This document shows, piece by piece, positions 24,572 through 37,130 of a DNA stretch of 64,000 bases. Under the pieces are notes generated by a model. That model had not been told where the DNA came from, ran no database searches, and saw only the letters and a program-made list of their open reading frames with translations. This stretch comes from Typha latifolia (lineage: Eukaryota > Streptophyta > Magnoliopsida > Poales > Typhaceae): positions 16,270,704 through 16,334,703 of the forward strand of contig CM034099.1 in the NCBI GenBank assembly GCA_019914945.1. Reading direction: 5' to 3'. Each line of letters opens with the position of its first letter. Positions within the stretch are counted from its first letter, which is position 1. The translations under genes and the position numbers were made by a program.

Positions 24572-27500
24572 CTAAAACCAAGGCTTCTTGCCTTGCAACA
24601 TCGCCATCAGCTGCTCAAAAACTTGAGAACCACTATCACGGAGCCCAGAATGCATATATTCATTGGTCACCCATAGCCTGATACCTGCAATCTGTGAAGC
24701 CGTTTCCATGGCAAGTTTAAAGTTAACATACATATCTTCATAATAAACAGCAGCAGCAACTGGAACCTGCACAATGGAATGGACAATCTTCGTCAGGAGA
24801 TGGCAATCAATATACAGGAGTAGAACCAGCAACAGAATCTTTGTATCGTATCTATTGTTGCATATGCTACAACCAGCACTAATATGACTGCAATGTTCTC
24901 CAGCTGCATTCCTTTGAAAAAAAAATGTTCTGCAGCTGCCAGAATTCAACAAAATTTGCGACAATGTTTACCAATTTATGATGCCCATCTAACACGTGAA
25001 AGTATCATTGAGGAACCAACAAGCAATATTATAACATATTTCATCTCCTGCAAACCTAGAGCTACAAAATCTAGTTCTACATGTAACAAAACACTATGAA
25101 ACCCAATAGTTGTATCCCTGGGAAGAAGGGCAATCGACATCCCACAAGGGGATGCGAAGCAGGGGGTTAAATTTCTGCTAAAAGGCAAGAGGGCAATGGC
25201 AAGCATGTGAACAGAAGAGAAAAGCTCATGTGTTCAAATCACCCGTGATTCCAATGGTTGAAAAGTATATGCAATAGTCATTAATAAACATTTGAAACTA
25301 CTAGTTCTGGACAGTTCTAGACAGTAGCTGTAGCTATAGATCTCTGATAACAATGGAGATGGAAAATTCTTTTGATCTGACTAGTGCTGCAAAAATTGTC
25401 ATTACAAAAAGTACCAGTTACACAGAGATTCTGACTTACCAGCAAGAATGCCTTGCAATATGCGCATTCCACACCTTTTAAGACATTTATTCATCCCCTG
25501 CATGCGGGGGTTCGAGCAACAAAATGCCTTTTAAGTTATTGCAAACTGAATCTTAAGTGCGCAAACACCCAGAACTTCCGTTGGCAATTATTATGTTCGA
25601 ACAAATACATCCTGAGTTTAAAATAGACTTAGCAAGATAAAAAATGTGGAGGTCAAGCCAATCAATTTTAACAGTCTACGGTAACATTAAGTGTGCAAAC
25701 ACCCAGAACCTCTGTTGGCAATTATTATGTTCGAACAACATCGAGCCACAGTACTCAAGTATATCCTGAGTTTAAAAATAGACTTGGCAAGATAAAAAAT
25801 GTGGAGGTCAAAGCCAATCAATTTTAACGGTCTACAGTAACATTGAGGCGAACAAACACAAAAGCCATGTTGTACCCACCTAATCAAAGGTGTGCTTGTA
25901 CTCACCAATGCAGGGTGAAAAGTTCAACTACTTTGTCCTCACACAAAGGTACAAAGATGGACCACGAATTCACTCTAGGTGGTGACAATCTGCATCTATG
26001 TAATTACTCATGCAGCCCATTTTTATCAGCCCAAAATGTATAAGTTAGCTAGCGATGATGGTCACCAAATCTGACACAACCACTTTATAAGAATCAGTAG
26101 GTCAAATCAGGCGTTGGTCCTAAATTGGTTTTGTCTTCCATATATCAGGAGGGGAGAAAGCAGTTGGCAAGCTGACACCTCTAGACAAGAACAAATCCTA
26201 AGTGACAGATGAAAAGGCATGGGTCGAAGATAAGAGTGAATTCCCAGAGTTGTGATAATCACCGATTCTTAACTGCTGGTGGCAAAGTATAGCTCTTCAC
26301 AACATAGCAAACAGTCAAGTGTCATTGCAGTCAGAACAAATGGCCAGGGTAGCATATAGGTCGAGCCTGGCTTTGTGTTGATGGGGTGTGTCCAGCCAAG
26401 TCTTTTCTAGACTGAGATACACTTGCTGCAGCTCTCCCACCTACTTTTCACGGGTATTCATTTCCCTGTGGGCCTAAGTAGCCCGCAAAATTTCTCCTGC
26501 CCGGGTTTAACCAGTGGCAGATAAGCTGTCCAATGTGATATATTCTCATCCATGAAAACTAGCCATCTGGCAGGTTGACTTACTCAGAATCCCAATACAT
26601 GAGTAGAGAGCAGTGTTTAACTCTGGAGGTAATATAATAAGATAGGAGAGGGACCATCTGCTGAATTAATAATATCAATAGCCCCATGTGAGCACTATGG
26701 GAATGAAACATCAGTAATAACTTATTATGTGCATTCATGCCAAATCAATGGATGTTATATGCTAGCACCTTATAAAGCTTGAAGTCCATTGATGAAGAGT
26801 TGTGGATTATGATATGAAATGATCAGCAATATGGTGAGAAGAAATAACGAAGGTCTACTCAGTAGTTTATAAGAAATTATTATATAATTCTAGCATGTAA
26901 AATGTAATACCTGGTTATTATTTAGCCTGTCAACATCATACAGGGGAGGCCAGTCCTCTTTCTCAGCCAACAGATGAGCAGCTTCTTTAAATTGTCTTAA
27001 AGCATTGATCTCGTCAAACATCCATGGAAATATCATCTGATAACAAAATAATACATACATCAGTATTTTCAAAGCAAAAAAAAATTCAAAGCAAAACTTG
27101 TAAGGCCCAAAATCTGATTATACATCAGATATAAGATAATTGCCTGAAAAATTCAGAAAACAAATACGAAAGCTTGAAATGTAACACAAATGATTAGATG
27201 TGGCTGCCAATTGGTGCTCTTCCATACCCATTACAAGAAGGGCCGGTAAAGCGCTATCTGAATTATAATAATGATTATCTGAAAAAAGATGTTCTTCTCA
27301 GAAAAAGAATCAGTTGCTTCCAAGCCATGGTCTAAGAGAAGCAATTGCGATACATCTACAGGCATATTTAAGTACTATAATCATCCATGTGGAGCCATTA
27401 GATTCTGTGTCAAATACATGCTAACTAGGAAAGGTCAAATATGAGAACATAGGTTCTAAATCATTTTTCTTTGATTAATAAAGCTACCGATTATTTCTAC

Positions 27501-30500
27501 CAATCATTACATTTTTTTACCTTTCAGTTTGGCAGGCTAATTAGAAAGTCAGAAAACTATAGTTTCATCACAGCATTGTATGAGGCAAGCTTTGAATTCC
27601 TGGATCTTTTCACATTATCACTGGAGTATAATAACCACATGATGTATTTCCTAAACATATACTGTGTAACAAAGTTCCAATAAATAAGCTCACAGGCTAA
27701 CATTTGTCAACTTTAATCTACCAAAGGCATCAGTTTAATTAAAGCTGGTGGGCCCAACAATAAATGTGCAGATCATTGTCCTTATTCCCTCTCAAGTTAT
27801 TTCTTTTTCTGTGGCTGAAATTTAGCAGTGCAAAGAAGACTGATGATCACCTGAGCACTTAGCCAATATCCCATTAGGATCACAAAAGGACACATAAGAA
27901 GGAAACACTCAAGCAGAACAAGTGCTACAGTGTGTTTTCCATTGGAATAAGCCTAAAAGCATATAGATTTTGGTTTGAACTAATAATGCCCTTAAGGAAT
28001 ACTAGAATGTTATCCATTCTACAGCAGAGCTTTTCAGTTGTTCTCGTGGTATAGTACCCAATCAACCTGCCAGTTAATGGATCACCTCAGAATGTTCTAT
28101 AAATGAACATTAAAAAGAAAAGTATTCGATAAATTTATAGAAGACATGATGCTAAAAGATCAATAATTGTGTGTTAGTGCCTATTGTTGTAAACTTCTCA
28201 CAGTTGGTTCTAATTGTGTGGCTAAGTCACCAATTTAACCTTCTAATACCTAACTTACCTCCCCAGTAAAATATACAGGACGACCTTCTTTTGCAGCTTC
28301 AATTGGATCAAATAAGCTCTCATGCTCACCCCTGATCCTGTGCGCTGACCATTGTGATGGAGCACCCTTCACTCAGATGTGAAAATTATTAGAATAAAAT
28401 GTAGCAGTGCTTTACATGAATATTGCTATCTAGAGTCATGAGTTACCTGACAATAAATGGCTTCGTGCAAAAGTGCATATAGGGGATTCGAATCAAACTC
28501 AATCCAACTCTCAATCTGCACAAAAGTACTCAACTATTAAGTCAATCAAGTGGGAAGCAAAATAATAGATAGAATACAGGATACACACAGAAAAAATTAA
28601 GCTTGTCCCATAAACTCTCTTGTGATTGCCTTAAAAAAAGTAAAAGGAGATGAAAGGCAAAGAGGGTTACCGCTTTCAAGAAGGAATAACTCATACGCTT
28701 TTGTGCACCTGGAACTAATACAGGATCCCAGACTCTCTCAAACCTGTAGTCAACCATGTCAAATACATCCAAAAGTTGGAATATATAAAATCTTATTAAT
28801 GGTACCATTCTCTTACATGTAATGTAGACGTTCAAACCCACTACCAGAGCCTAAACCAACAAGTCCAAGACATTGCAACCCTTTGGGTGTTAAAATACCT
28901 CCAGATGGAAGACACACCTATTCAGATGACATAAATGTAAATACTACATGGATAGAACAGGAATTTTTGTTTAAAAAAAAAGATGACTAACCCCTCCACC
29001 TTCAACTTCAGTCAAGTAATTTACAACTTCACAAACAACTGGAATATCTTGAGGAAACCTTTTATAGTACTTCTCGTTTTGATGGACAACCTGCTCAAAG
29101 CAGGCTCTGTACACAGAATTTGCAGTACAGTTGCTCCCAATTGGCGGAAGCCCTCCCGTTAAAAGAACAGATTTAAGGCCTTGTGGAGCAAAACTCAAAT
29201 AGGTAACTGCACAAAAACCACCGTAGCTCTACAGAAGTATTGGAGTAAAATCAAAAGTCTTATCAGACAAAAGTAATAAACAGGAAAGTATGTTAAGATG
29301 GATAAATGGTTCAATTGAGCTACTGTTCCATAACATTAATAAAAACTAAGATAAAAAGAGTTAGAAACAGTTTGATTAATATCAAGTGGACCTAAGAAAA
29401 TCTTTTATTGTAGTAAAATACAGCTACAAAGAGATAGGCTTTATAGTCCTTAACGGGTGCATGCAATGACAGAGGTACACCAAAAAATGTCAACGAAAAA
29501 AAAATCAAAATGTTGCACTGTTGGATTAATTTATATTAATTTCAATAACTGGGGTCACATGTGTAAATAATTAGAGTGTGCGCGCTATTATTTAATTAAG
29601 CTTAAAGTTAAATGATCTAATTAATTATTAACTAATTAGCTTAAGGGTATAATTGTCATAGAATTTCTGTATAGATACCATTAAGTAATTTCTTTTTCTA
29701 CGATGGCACATACAATTTTTACCATTAAGTAATTAATTTCAATAATTGGGGCCACATACAATTTTTACGTATGAGTCAATATATATTTCAGAGCTGGGTG
29801 GGCATCCATTAAATTAGGTGTGCACCCTACCAGTCTGATCAGAAACAAAAAATTATGAATCTATTTCAAATTTGGTGTTTTTTTTGGGATTCTCCAAGAA
29901 TGAATAATGGACGTTCTACTACACTTATAAAAGGATGTCAGATGCCATATTAAGTTAGAGAACACACGGTAGATCAAAGGTAAATAGATTAAGAATTCTA
30001 CTTTTCTTAAGAAGCTTATTTCTGCCTAAGTTGAGAAGCTCTATCATATGTCCGTTGCTTGGAAATCATGTACCATATTTTGAAGCAACAGAGGAGATTA
30101 AAGAATAGCAAACACGTCTACAATCTTCTGAGTTTGATCCATGCTGAGTTGAGAACAATCAATGAGGAGCAATCTATTTTCCCGAGTAGTTCATCAACGC
30201 AGGAAGTTCAAGCAAGAAAGCGATTTCAATCATGTTTGAGAGTGAAATAGATTAATCTGAGAGGTTGATCGGATCCATAGTTTTTTTCCTCTCTTTAATG
30301 AGAGATTTTTCTACATTAAAAAAATTATGATCATGTGTTTGTCGTGCTTTTACTTTTCATATTCGTTCTTGACTTTATGTTTCCTACTCTTAATTAGTTT
30401 TCATTTTCCGACTTAGGTTCAATTTATTTTCATAGTTCAAGTAGTGTCAGATTTTTCTAGTCCTAGAAAGATTTGTATTTATTAATCCAACTAAGATTCA

Positions 30501-33500
30501 AGTTTCTATCTCCTACTTGGCTTCAGTTTTTAGAGTTCAATCTTAATTGATTTTCTAAACCTAGGGGGATTCGATTTTTGACTTTTCTAGTTTGACTTGG
30601 TTTTGACTTTCTATATCTCTTTCTCCGAATCAATCTAGGTTTCTATCTCTCTTAATTTTTAGTTTATAACATTCATAAGAAACTGTCCAGATATCAAAAT
30701 AGATACTAAGAACTAGAATGTAATCTTTGCTACAAGCATGATTTAAATTTTTTTGCCTTTCTTCAAATTCATAGACCTTAATTGATATAAGGCATCAAAT
30801 GTACACATCCTAAAGTTGGCACATCTCTATAGGAGATATTGCCATTAATGAACATTACAACCCTCTCTCTAAAGTATCTAATGAGTATCCTAGAAGTGTC
30901 TGAACCACATCCACATTCTTATTGCTACTTGAACAAAATTATACTTGATATGAGTATCCAACTATATTCCTTTTCCTATAAATTATCTGAGTATCGTATC
31001 CGAGACAACAACAAGGCTAGTGTATTGTAAATTTGTAATATCCATTTTCCCTTTGGTTGTAGCTTATTGGCCCCCATGGCCTTTTAGAAACTAATTAGAT
31101 CTCCCATTGTCATTTCAAATTTTCCCTAGTATGGTTCTGTTCTAACCTCGGAAAACAATAGCATTCACTGAGACTTACTCTTCCCTTGATGGAAATATGC
31201 ACATCTTTTGAACTTTGAAGCAGAAGCATAAGACAAGACATGATAGCATTCTTCATTACCATATATAATAGCAAAGATTTGTTGTCGGTCATTCCATAGG
31301 TATTGCAAGATAGCCAAAGGCAAATTTGCAGTCCTAGATTTTCCTCATTTCAGTGGTCAAGCTTTATATAATGATGGCATAGTTAATGATTGGAATCAAA
31401 GGTGGTTTGACAATTTGACCAATTTCAAAGGCAGTGCCCCTCCTTTTGCAGAGTAAGTTGCTGGATTAATCAATCAGCTAAATCTCTACGTGTGAGAAAA
31501 TGTGAAGCATTTCATTCGCCTGCTAATTGGCTCCAATATCACTAACTTGACTTACCTTTTCGTTTGAGATGTTGTGCAAGCTTGCCTAATCCATTAAGGG
31601 CACTTTATAGCATTAGATCTAGCAATTTATAAATACATGAAGTACATTTTTTTATGTTTTCCAGTTAAAAAGGAAGCATATAGCCCATATGAGTATGCAA
31701 GTCCTTCAAACTCATTTTTCCTTTGCAGAAATTTTTTTAGCTTGATTGTTTAACATACAGTTCTTTAGTCTTCTATAAATCTCTATTTGAAGGATGTATA
31801 ATGTGAGCTGTGTCTTCCTTGAATCTCATGTGTACAAGAGTAACAAGACTACATCTACATAGAGATTAAGCCAGAAGTCATACTTGCCCTAACACTATCC
31901 ATGATCCAGCATCTGGTACAAGATGTATGCGGATAAACTCAGCATCTTTGACTATGTTATCAGCTCGGAAATGTTTCAAGTAGTCAACTAGCTCCGAAGC
32001 AGATGTCATTTGTGAAAGAGAAGAGACTGTTAAAGGAGTTGATAAACCAGTTCCTCGCTGACAAGAGGAGATTTAATACATGTGAGAAATATTATTTAAG
32101 ACAGTAAAGAAAGGAAAATGATATTTATAGATGAGAAAACACTATTTACAGCGCAACAACAACTCAATTTATCTTGAAGACAAATATACCCATCAACACC
32201 TTTTTATGAGGGTACTTTCATCATTTCAGAGTTTTGCTCTAATATATCACTTCTTTATCAATCAACATTTTCCAACTCCAACAACTCTTTATAGTTTATT
32301 TATGCTATTACTGGAAATTTGCTGTCTAAATAGTGATTTTTTGCTTTAAAGAAATGACCACTCTTGAAGATGATATAGAGGATTTTGCTAAAGGTCTGGA
32401 ACATACCTGATCTAGCAAGATAACACGGTAATCTTCGCATGCTTTCTTCAGCCATCCACTAGCATCAACTGGACGAGGGCTTTCGAATCCGGGCCCACCT
32501 TGTAGGTATAATAAATATGGCAAAGGTAGCTCTTCCTTTCCAGCTGCAAGAATAAAGAGTAGACATACAAATTAAGACAGCAGATTTAGGTAATCCTTTT
32601 TCAGATAGCATATCTTCTCATAATGGAGATCTCAACAAATATGGACATTCTACAAAAACAACCAAAAGTGAAATTATTTGAAAAATTCAAGCATGTTCTA
32701 CACTTCTGCTAATGTTGGATGTTGGACAATTAAGAAATGTTCTTTTGGAAGATGAAAGATCCCGTAAAGAGAGTAAAGTAAGTCTTGTAAAAGGAATAAA
32801 GCAACTCATTCAGCAGCAGCATCACTAGATGGAGGCAACCACTTAGGATGACTAGACAAAGAATGAAGAAAGTTTCAAGTTGTCATATGGCTCATACCTA
32901 ACATGAGACTCCCTCCTCAATGCTAGTATAATATGATATGTAAGTGACCAGCTAGAAGAATAAACTCTAGAATGAAACATGGAAGGCCTCCAAAAAATCA
33001 ATTCTTATTGTGTGCACATGCTTAATGACGGGTCACCATACAGTAACCGAGGAATGTAGGGTGCTAGTGTAGTACTCTTTAATGTTTTGGCGTGCCATAA
33101 TTGCTCATAGTTACCTTAAAAGGTAGCCTAGAAGAATCCTCTAATTTTCATGTAGCATACATGATGAAAGATTGCACTTGGGTATAAGTCTCTCCCCAGT
33201 AACTGACCAAAAGCAGCTATAACAAATTAAAACAACATTGGGATTTTTTTATCTTAGAAAGGATAGTTATCTCATTCCTTTTCACCATCTGTAGAATCTC
33301 TCTCCTGGGTGTATCCAGTCTTTGGCCATTCTAAGTTTCTAACAAAAAGTGAACCTCCCTTTAATGCATACTTTAATAGAGAAAATGATTACAAGTAATT
33401 TCTGATCAATGCATACTAATCTCTATCCAAACATTATGAGTCTGTCACCATTCTAAATAGATATTTAACCTTATCAGATCTAGAATTGATGGGGACTGAG

Positions 33501-34456
33501 AAAGTAAGCTAAATTGTTGGTAAAAGTTAAACATATCTGCTATGTTCACATCAAAATCAATAGTAATATTTCAGTTGAAGATAATGATAAGTTCCCCCAC
33601 ATTGGCTGAAGTTATGCACATGGTACAACTTCCTGCTGCTTTGAGAAGAAATTAACCACCATTCATCAATTCCTTGCATGCTGCGAACTTAAATGTCAAT
33701 CATGAGCTTTCATCATCCCACATCTGGTGGGAAAAAGTTCTGCATTTTATGTTGGTCCATCCTGAAATTGGCATTTCTAGTGCACAAGGTAGCAAACGAT
33801 ATTGAAGGATTATGGTGTTCCCAATCCTGCACATAGAACCACACCAAGCATTGCACTTTCCAAGAACTTTGCATCTTTTATTACACCCAAAAAGGACGAT
33901 TTTGAAGTATTACCACTCAAACATTAGTATAGCTATAGAGCCAAAGAAATAGGTAACAAAATAGAGGATCACGCATTACAATCAAAACCCTCCTAATCAA
34001 CCCATTTTAATTTAACCTCCAAAGTCTGAAATTCATGAAACAGAAAAGAGGAAAAGATTCGATCTTTAGACGAACCAAGATATGCACATGACCCATTCGT
34101 TTAAATTCCACAGAGGATGAACGCAAGCGATTCAGAGGCAAAGGATGCTCACCAGCGACGACCTCGCGAGCGAACACGGTGATCTTAACCGTGGAGGCGT
34201 CCTTACTGGAGTGGTCGAGGGGCACCGCGAAGCGATGGTCGCGAAGGCTCAGATCCGGCACGGAGTACCACGCGCCGGCCACGTGCGGATCCGAGGCGGC
34301 GGCAGAGGCCATTACTAGGCTCCGGATACGCGGGCGCAGGCGCGCGTGAAGGTAGGGACGGCGGCGGAGAAGTGGAGATGGTACAAGTGGGTTTGCGAGC
34401 GACGACGAGAATAACCCACTTACTATCCCCCGGATAGCGACGGAGGCGGATATCAT
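24572..34456 (-). CDS. Proline-iminopeptidase-like alpha/beta hydrolase (peptidase family S33), 10 exons, 507 aa
   Basis: S33 hydrolases remove N-terminal proline from peptides; plant substrates are mostly unproven. Exons: 34153-34456, 32407-32543, 31884-32057, 28992-29228, 28817-28917, 28671-28743, 28447-28515, 28259-28366, 26911-27036, 24572-24766, totalling 1524 nt. The Arg-rich start (MISASVAIRG... SPLLRRRPYLHARLRPRIRS) looks like a plastid or mitochondrial targeting peptide. YLQGGPGF (114-121) is the oxyanion-hole block. DQRGTGLST follows. GQSYGG holds the nucleophile Ser206, the first codon of exon 4. Further conserved blocks are PRGLK-like APQGLKSVLL, FERVWDPVLVPGAQKRMSY, GEMIFPWMFDE and NEYMHSGLRD with the likely catalytic His482. 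The family length is about 515 aa. The frame extends upstream to a GTG, but 34456 is the first ATG. Intron 3 (2.65 kb) and intron 9 (2.1 kb) carry repeats. Divergent from KPHMT. Confidence 0.92.
25555..25845. repeat. Two-copy tandem duplication in hydrolase intron 9
   Basis: Copy 1 (25555-25688) and copy 2 (25689-25845) share text such as GCAAACACCCAGAAC and GGCAATTATTATGTTCGAAC with few mismatches. Copy 2 carries a roughly 22-bp extra segment (ATCGAGCCACAGTACTC...). The basic period is 134 bp. Confidence 0.9.
29519..30668 (+). mobile_element. Possible degenerate LTR fragment in hydrolase intron 3
   Basis: Starts with TGTTGGATTAATTTATATTA, contains a promoter-like CTTATAAAAGG near 29924, and then a long T-rich tail, ending perhaps near TTTATAACA at 30668. 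This order resembles a copia-type LTR. However, the flanks (TGCAC on the left, TTCAT on the right) do not match as a target duplication and no primer-binding site follows, so the boundaries are guesses. Confidence 0.3.
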
Positions 34457-35328
34457 ATCCACGTCGTCAGCACCCACTGCGGAGTAGCGGCGGCAATCGA
34501 GCTCGCTCGTGTTCGACTCGAAGTAACTATTTATGGAGCTGAGCTGAAATCATAGCTTGTGTTCAGCTCGAACAAATTTCGAGCCACCTACTGTTTGCCT
34601 CTTTTGACTTAATGCCCCAAGTCAACGTTCTTCAAAATATTACTCATTTAATTCATTTATATAGCTCAACAAGCTCCTCTGTTCACTTAGTAAATAATTA
34701 AACAAATTAGATGCTATAGAAGTCATAATTCTGAGCTAAATTTAGAACCCATAACAATCTAACAGATATATTATTTATTAATTAGTTATTATATATATAT
34801 ATATATAGCTATTTTATTAAATGTACGAGTTGATTTGGTATAAACTTTTGAGCCAACTCACAACGAGTTAGATTGATTGGTGTTATTGCGGAGTAGGTAA
34901 GTTGTTGCTGAATAAGTTATCCATGAATTGAATATTATGATAGTAATCTTTGGATAGGCACCCGGATAACCATATCCACTTGTTTCTTAAAGAGGCATGG
35001 GCATGCAAGGAGGAATTAAAATTATGTATTATAAAAAATATATATTTTTTATTATAAAAAAATAAATGTATTCAATTTTAAGAACCTAATCTTATAATTA
35101 TTAAAATATAAAATTATGCTTAAAGAATCTTATAGAGGAACCAAACTAACATAATAAGTGTCTTATAAGAGTATAAAATGCTAAGCTGCATAAATACTAA
35201 ATAAGTTAGATGGCGAATAAGGTCCAAATACAACATATCCTTATCCGTCTCCTCTCTGCATAAATACTAAATAAGCGTTGTTTGGTATCTCCGCTTGTCC
35301 GCGGCCCACTTTTTCCAGCATCTCCAAG
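34457..35328. promoter_or_regulatory. Divergent promoter region between the hydrolase and KPHMT genes
   Basis: The two genes are transcribed away from each other with 872 bp between start codons. The interval is AT-rich with a TA run at about 34788-34807 and a 20-bp direct repeat near KPHMT. It must contain both promoters. Whether they share elements is unknown. Confidence 0.55.
35186..35275 (+). repeat. 20-bp direct repeat with TATA-like core upstream of KPHMT
   Basis: CTGCATAAATACTAAATAAG occurs exactly at 35186-35205 and again at 35256-35275, period 70 bp. The CATAAATAC core is TATA-like. The second copy ends 53 bases before the KPHMT ATG, so the pair could be alternative core promoters or a repair duplication. 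Confidence 0.8.
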
Positions 35329-37130
35329 ATGCGAGCTCTCCGTTGCATGGCGACTCGTCTCATGAGCAACGTCCCCGAGAACACTGTCTACGGCGGCCCC
35401 AAGCCGCAAATCGCGACTCGCCGAGTCACGCTGACCCACCTCCGCCAGAAGCACCTCCGCGGCGAGCCCATCACCATGGTCACCGCTTACGACTACCCCT
35501 CCGCCGTCCACATCGACGAAGCCGGGATTGACATCTGCCTCGTCGGGGACTCCGCCGCCATGGTCGTCCACGGCCATGACACCACCCTACCCATCACCCT
35601 CGACGTCATGCTTGCACACTGCCGCGCCGTAGCGCGTGGCGCTTCTCGCCCGCTTCTCGTCGGTGACCTGCCTTTCGGGTCCTACGAGTCCTCTCCTTCG
35701 CAGGTTTGGACCTGATTCGGCGTTTTCGATTCGATTCCGTAATTTTTGAGAGATGCCAATTTGAGATTTTTGTTGGGGGCGTTTTGTCGAACAGGCAGTG
35801 GACACGGCGGTGAGGGTGTTAAAGGAAGGTGGTATGGATGCAATTAAGCTGGAAGGGGCGGCACCGTCGAGGATCACGGCGGCGAAGTCGATCGTTGAGG
35901 CTGGGATTGCCGTCATGGGCCACGTAGGGTTGACGCCGCAGGCTATTAGCGTGCTCGGTGGATTCCGGCCCCAAGGGAAGACGATCACCAGCGCCGTCAA
36001 GGTTGCTTCTTTATCCCCAAATTTCTCCTCAGCTATGTGTTTGATGATTTGATTTAGAACAAAGTTGGGTCTTTTACAGGTAGTGGAGACAGCCCTCGCG
36101 CTGCAGGAGGCTGGTTGCTTCGCGGTAGTGTTGGAATGTGTGCCAGCCCCGGTGGCGGCTGCTGCTACTTCCGCTCTGCAGATCCCGACCATCGGCATCG
36201 GCGCCGGGCCATTCTGCAGCGGTCAGGTTAGTTTGTCTTGTGTCCAGAACTTGGGCACTCAAATTGAGTTGAAATTAGAATTATTTTGCTTTCATTCTGG
36301 TCTGAGCATAAGGTTGTATTTGGTCCATCTTCGCATGTCTGCTGTGAGGTTAGTGTAAAGGAAATCTTGAATTGGAGTTTCAGATAACTCCTCAGCTCCA
36401 ACTTAGTCAGTGAACTTATCCTTTATGCTACCTCTCGAATGTATCATCAGTAGATATGCATGTCTTTGGTTAGAGTTCTCATTGACTGTTTTCCTGCCTT
36501 GTGCATTAATGGCCTTTGATGCTTCATATGGATCATTCCCCGACAGTATTTTTATTTCTTTTACTTGTTCATGGATTATGCCTTATGTACTTAATGTTCC
36601 TACTGAAGACATGATAAATATGCCTCACAGATGGTTTCTTCCTCCTTGAGAGTTTGTGCTGCATAACAGAAATATGCAAGCAAGTGTGTGGGAAGTATAT
36701 TATAGATCAACCATTTAACATATTTTTTTCCTGCAGGTGTTGGTGTATCATGATTTGTTGGGAATGTTGCAACATCCACATCATGCAAAGGTTTAATTGA
36801 ATGCCCAATTCTCTTCCATATGCACTTTCTATTCACCTTCTGAGAAGTTCGGATTGTCTATTCACCGTTAAACAGGTCACGCCAAAATTCTGTAAACAGT
36901 ATGGACGTATTGGTGATGCCATTAATCAAGCCCTCTCGGAGTACAAGCAAGAAGTAGAGAACCGATCCTTTCCAGGTCCAGCTCACACACCATACAGAAT
37001 TAGCGAAGCAGATGTTGATGGGTTTCTGGATGAGTTACAGAAGATGGGTTTAAGTGAGGCTGCCGCTGCGGCTGCTGCTGCTGCTCAAAATGTTGACACA
37101 TCTGGGAGGACAGTAGACGAAAAGTGCTGA
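35329..37130 (+). CDS. KPHMT: 3-methyl-2-oxobutanoate hydroxymethyltransferase (ketopantoate hydroxymethyltransferase), 5 exons, 345 aa
   Basis: PanB-type enzyme that adds the methylene-THF one-carbon unit to alpha-ketoisovalerate to make ketopantoate, the first committed step to pantothenate (vitamin B5) and CoA; mitochondrial in plants. Exons: 35329-35703, 35795-36001, 36080-36226, 36737-36790, 36876-37130, total 1038 nt, every intron in phase 0. A short basic start ([13 protein letters not shown]) precedes [10 protein letters not shown] and suits a mitochondrial presequence. Conserved blocks are [87 protein letters not shown] and [15 protein letters not shown]. The C-terminus carries nine consecutive alanines. 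The frame is open upstream of 35329 but lacks another ATG. Exon 1 is strongly GC-rich compared with exon 5. A polyadenylation-like AATAAA lies at 37217. Complete and apparently functional. Confidence 0.96.
37059..37085 (+). repeat. KPHMT: GCN trinucleotide run coding nine alanines in KPHMT
   Basis: Nine consecutive GCN codons, the last five all GCT, in the last exon close to the C-terminus. Such a run is likely to vary in length between relatives. It lies outside the conserved catalytic core. Confidence 0.9.

Noticed and set aside
34457..34477. Start of the hydrolase seven codons further upstream
   Set aside because: The frame is open but the codon at 34477 is GTG; the first ATG is at 34456.
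35278..35328. Longer KPHMT N-terminus from 35278
   Set aside because: The codon there is TTG, not ATG; the first in-frame ATG is 35329.
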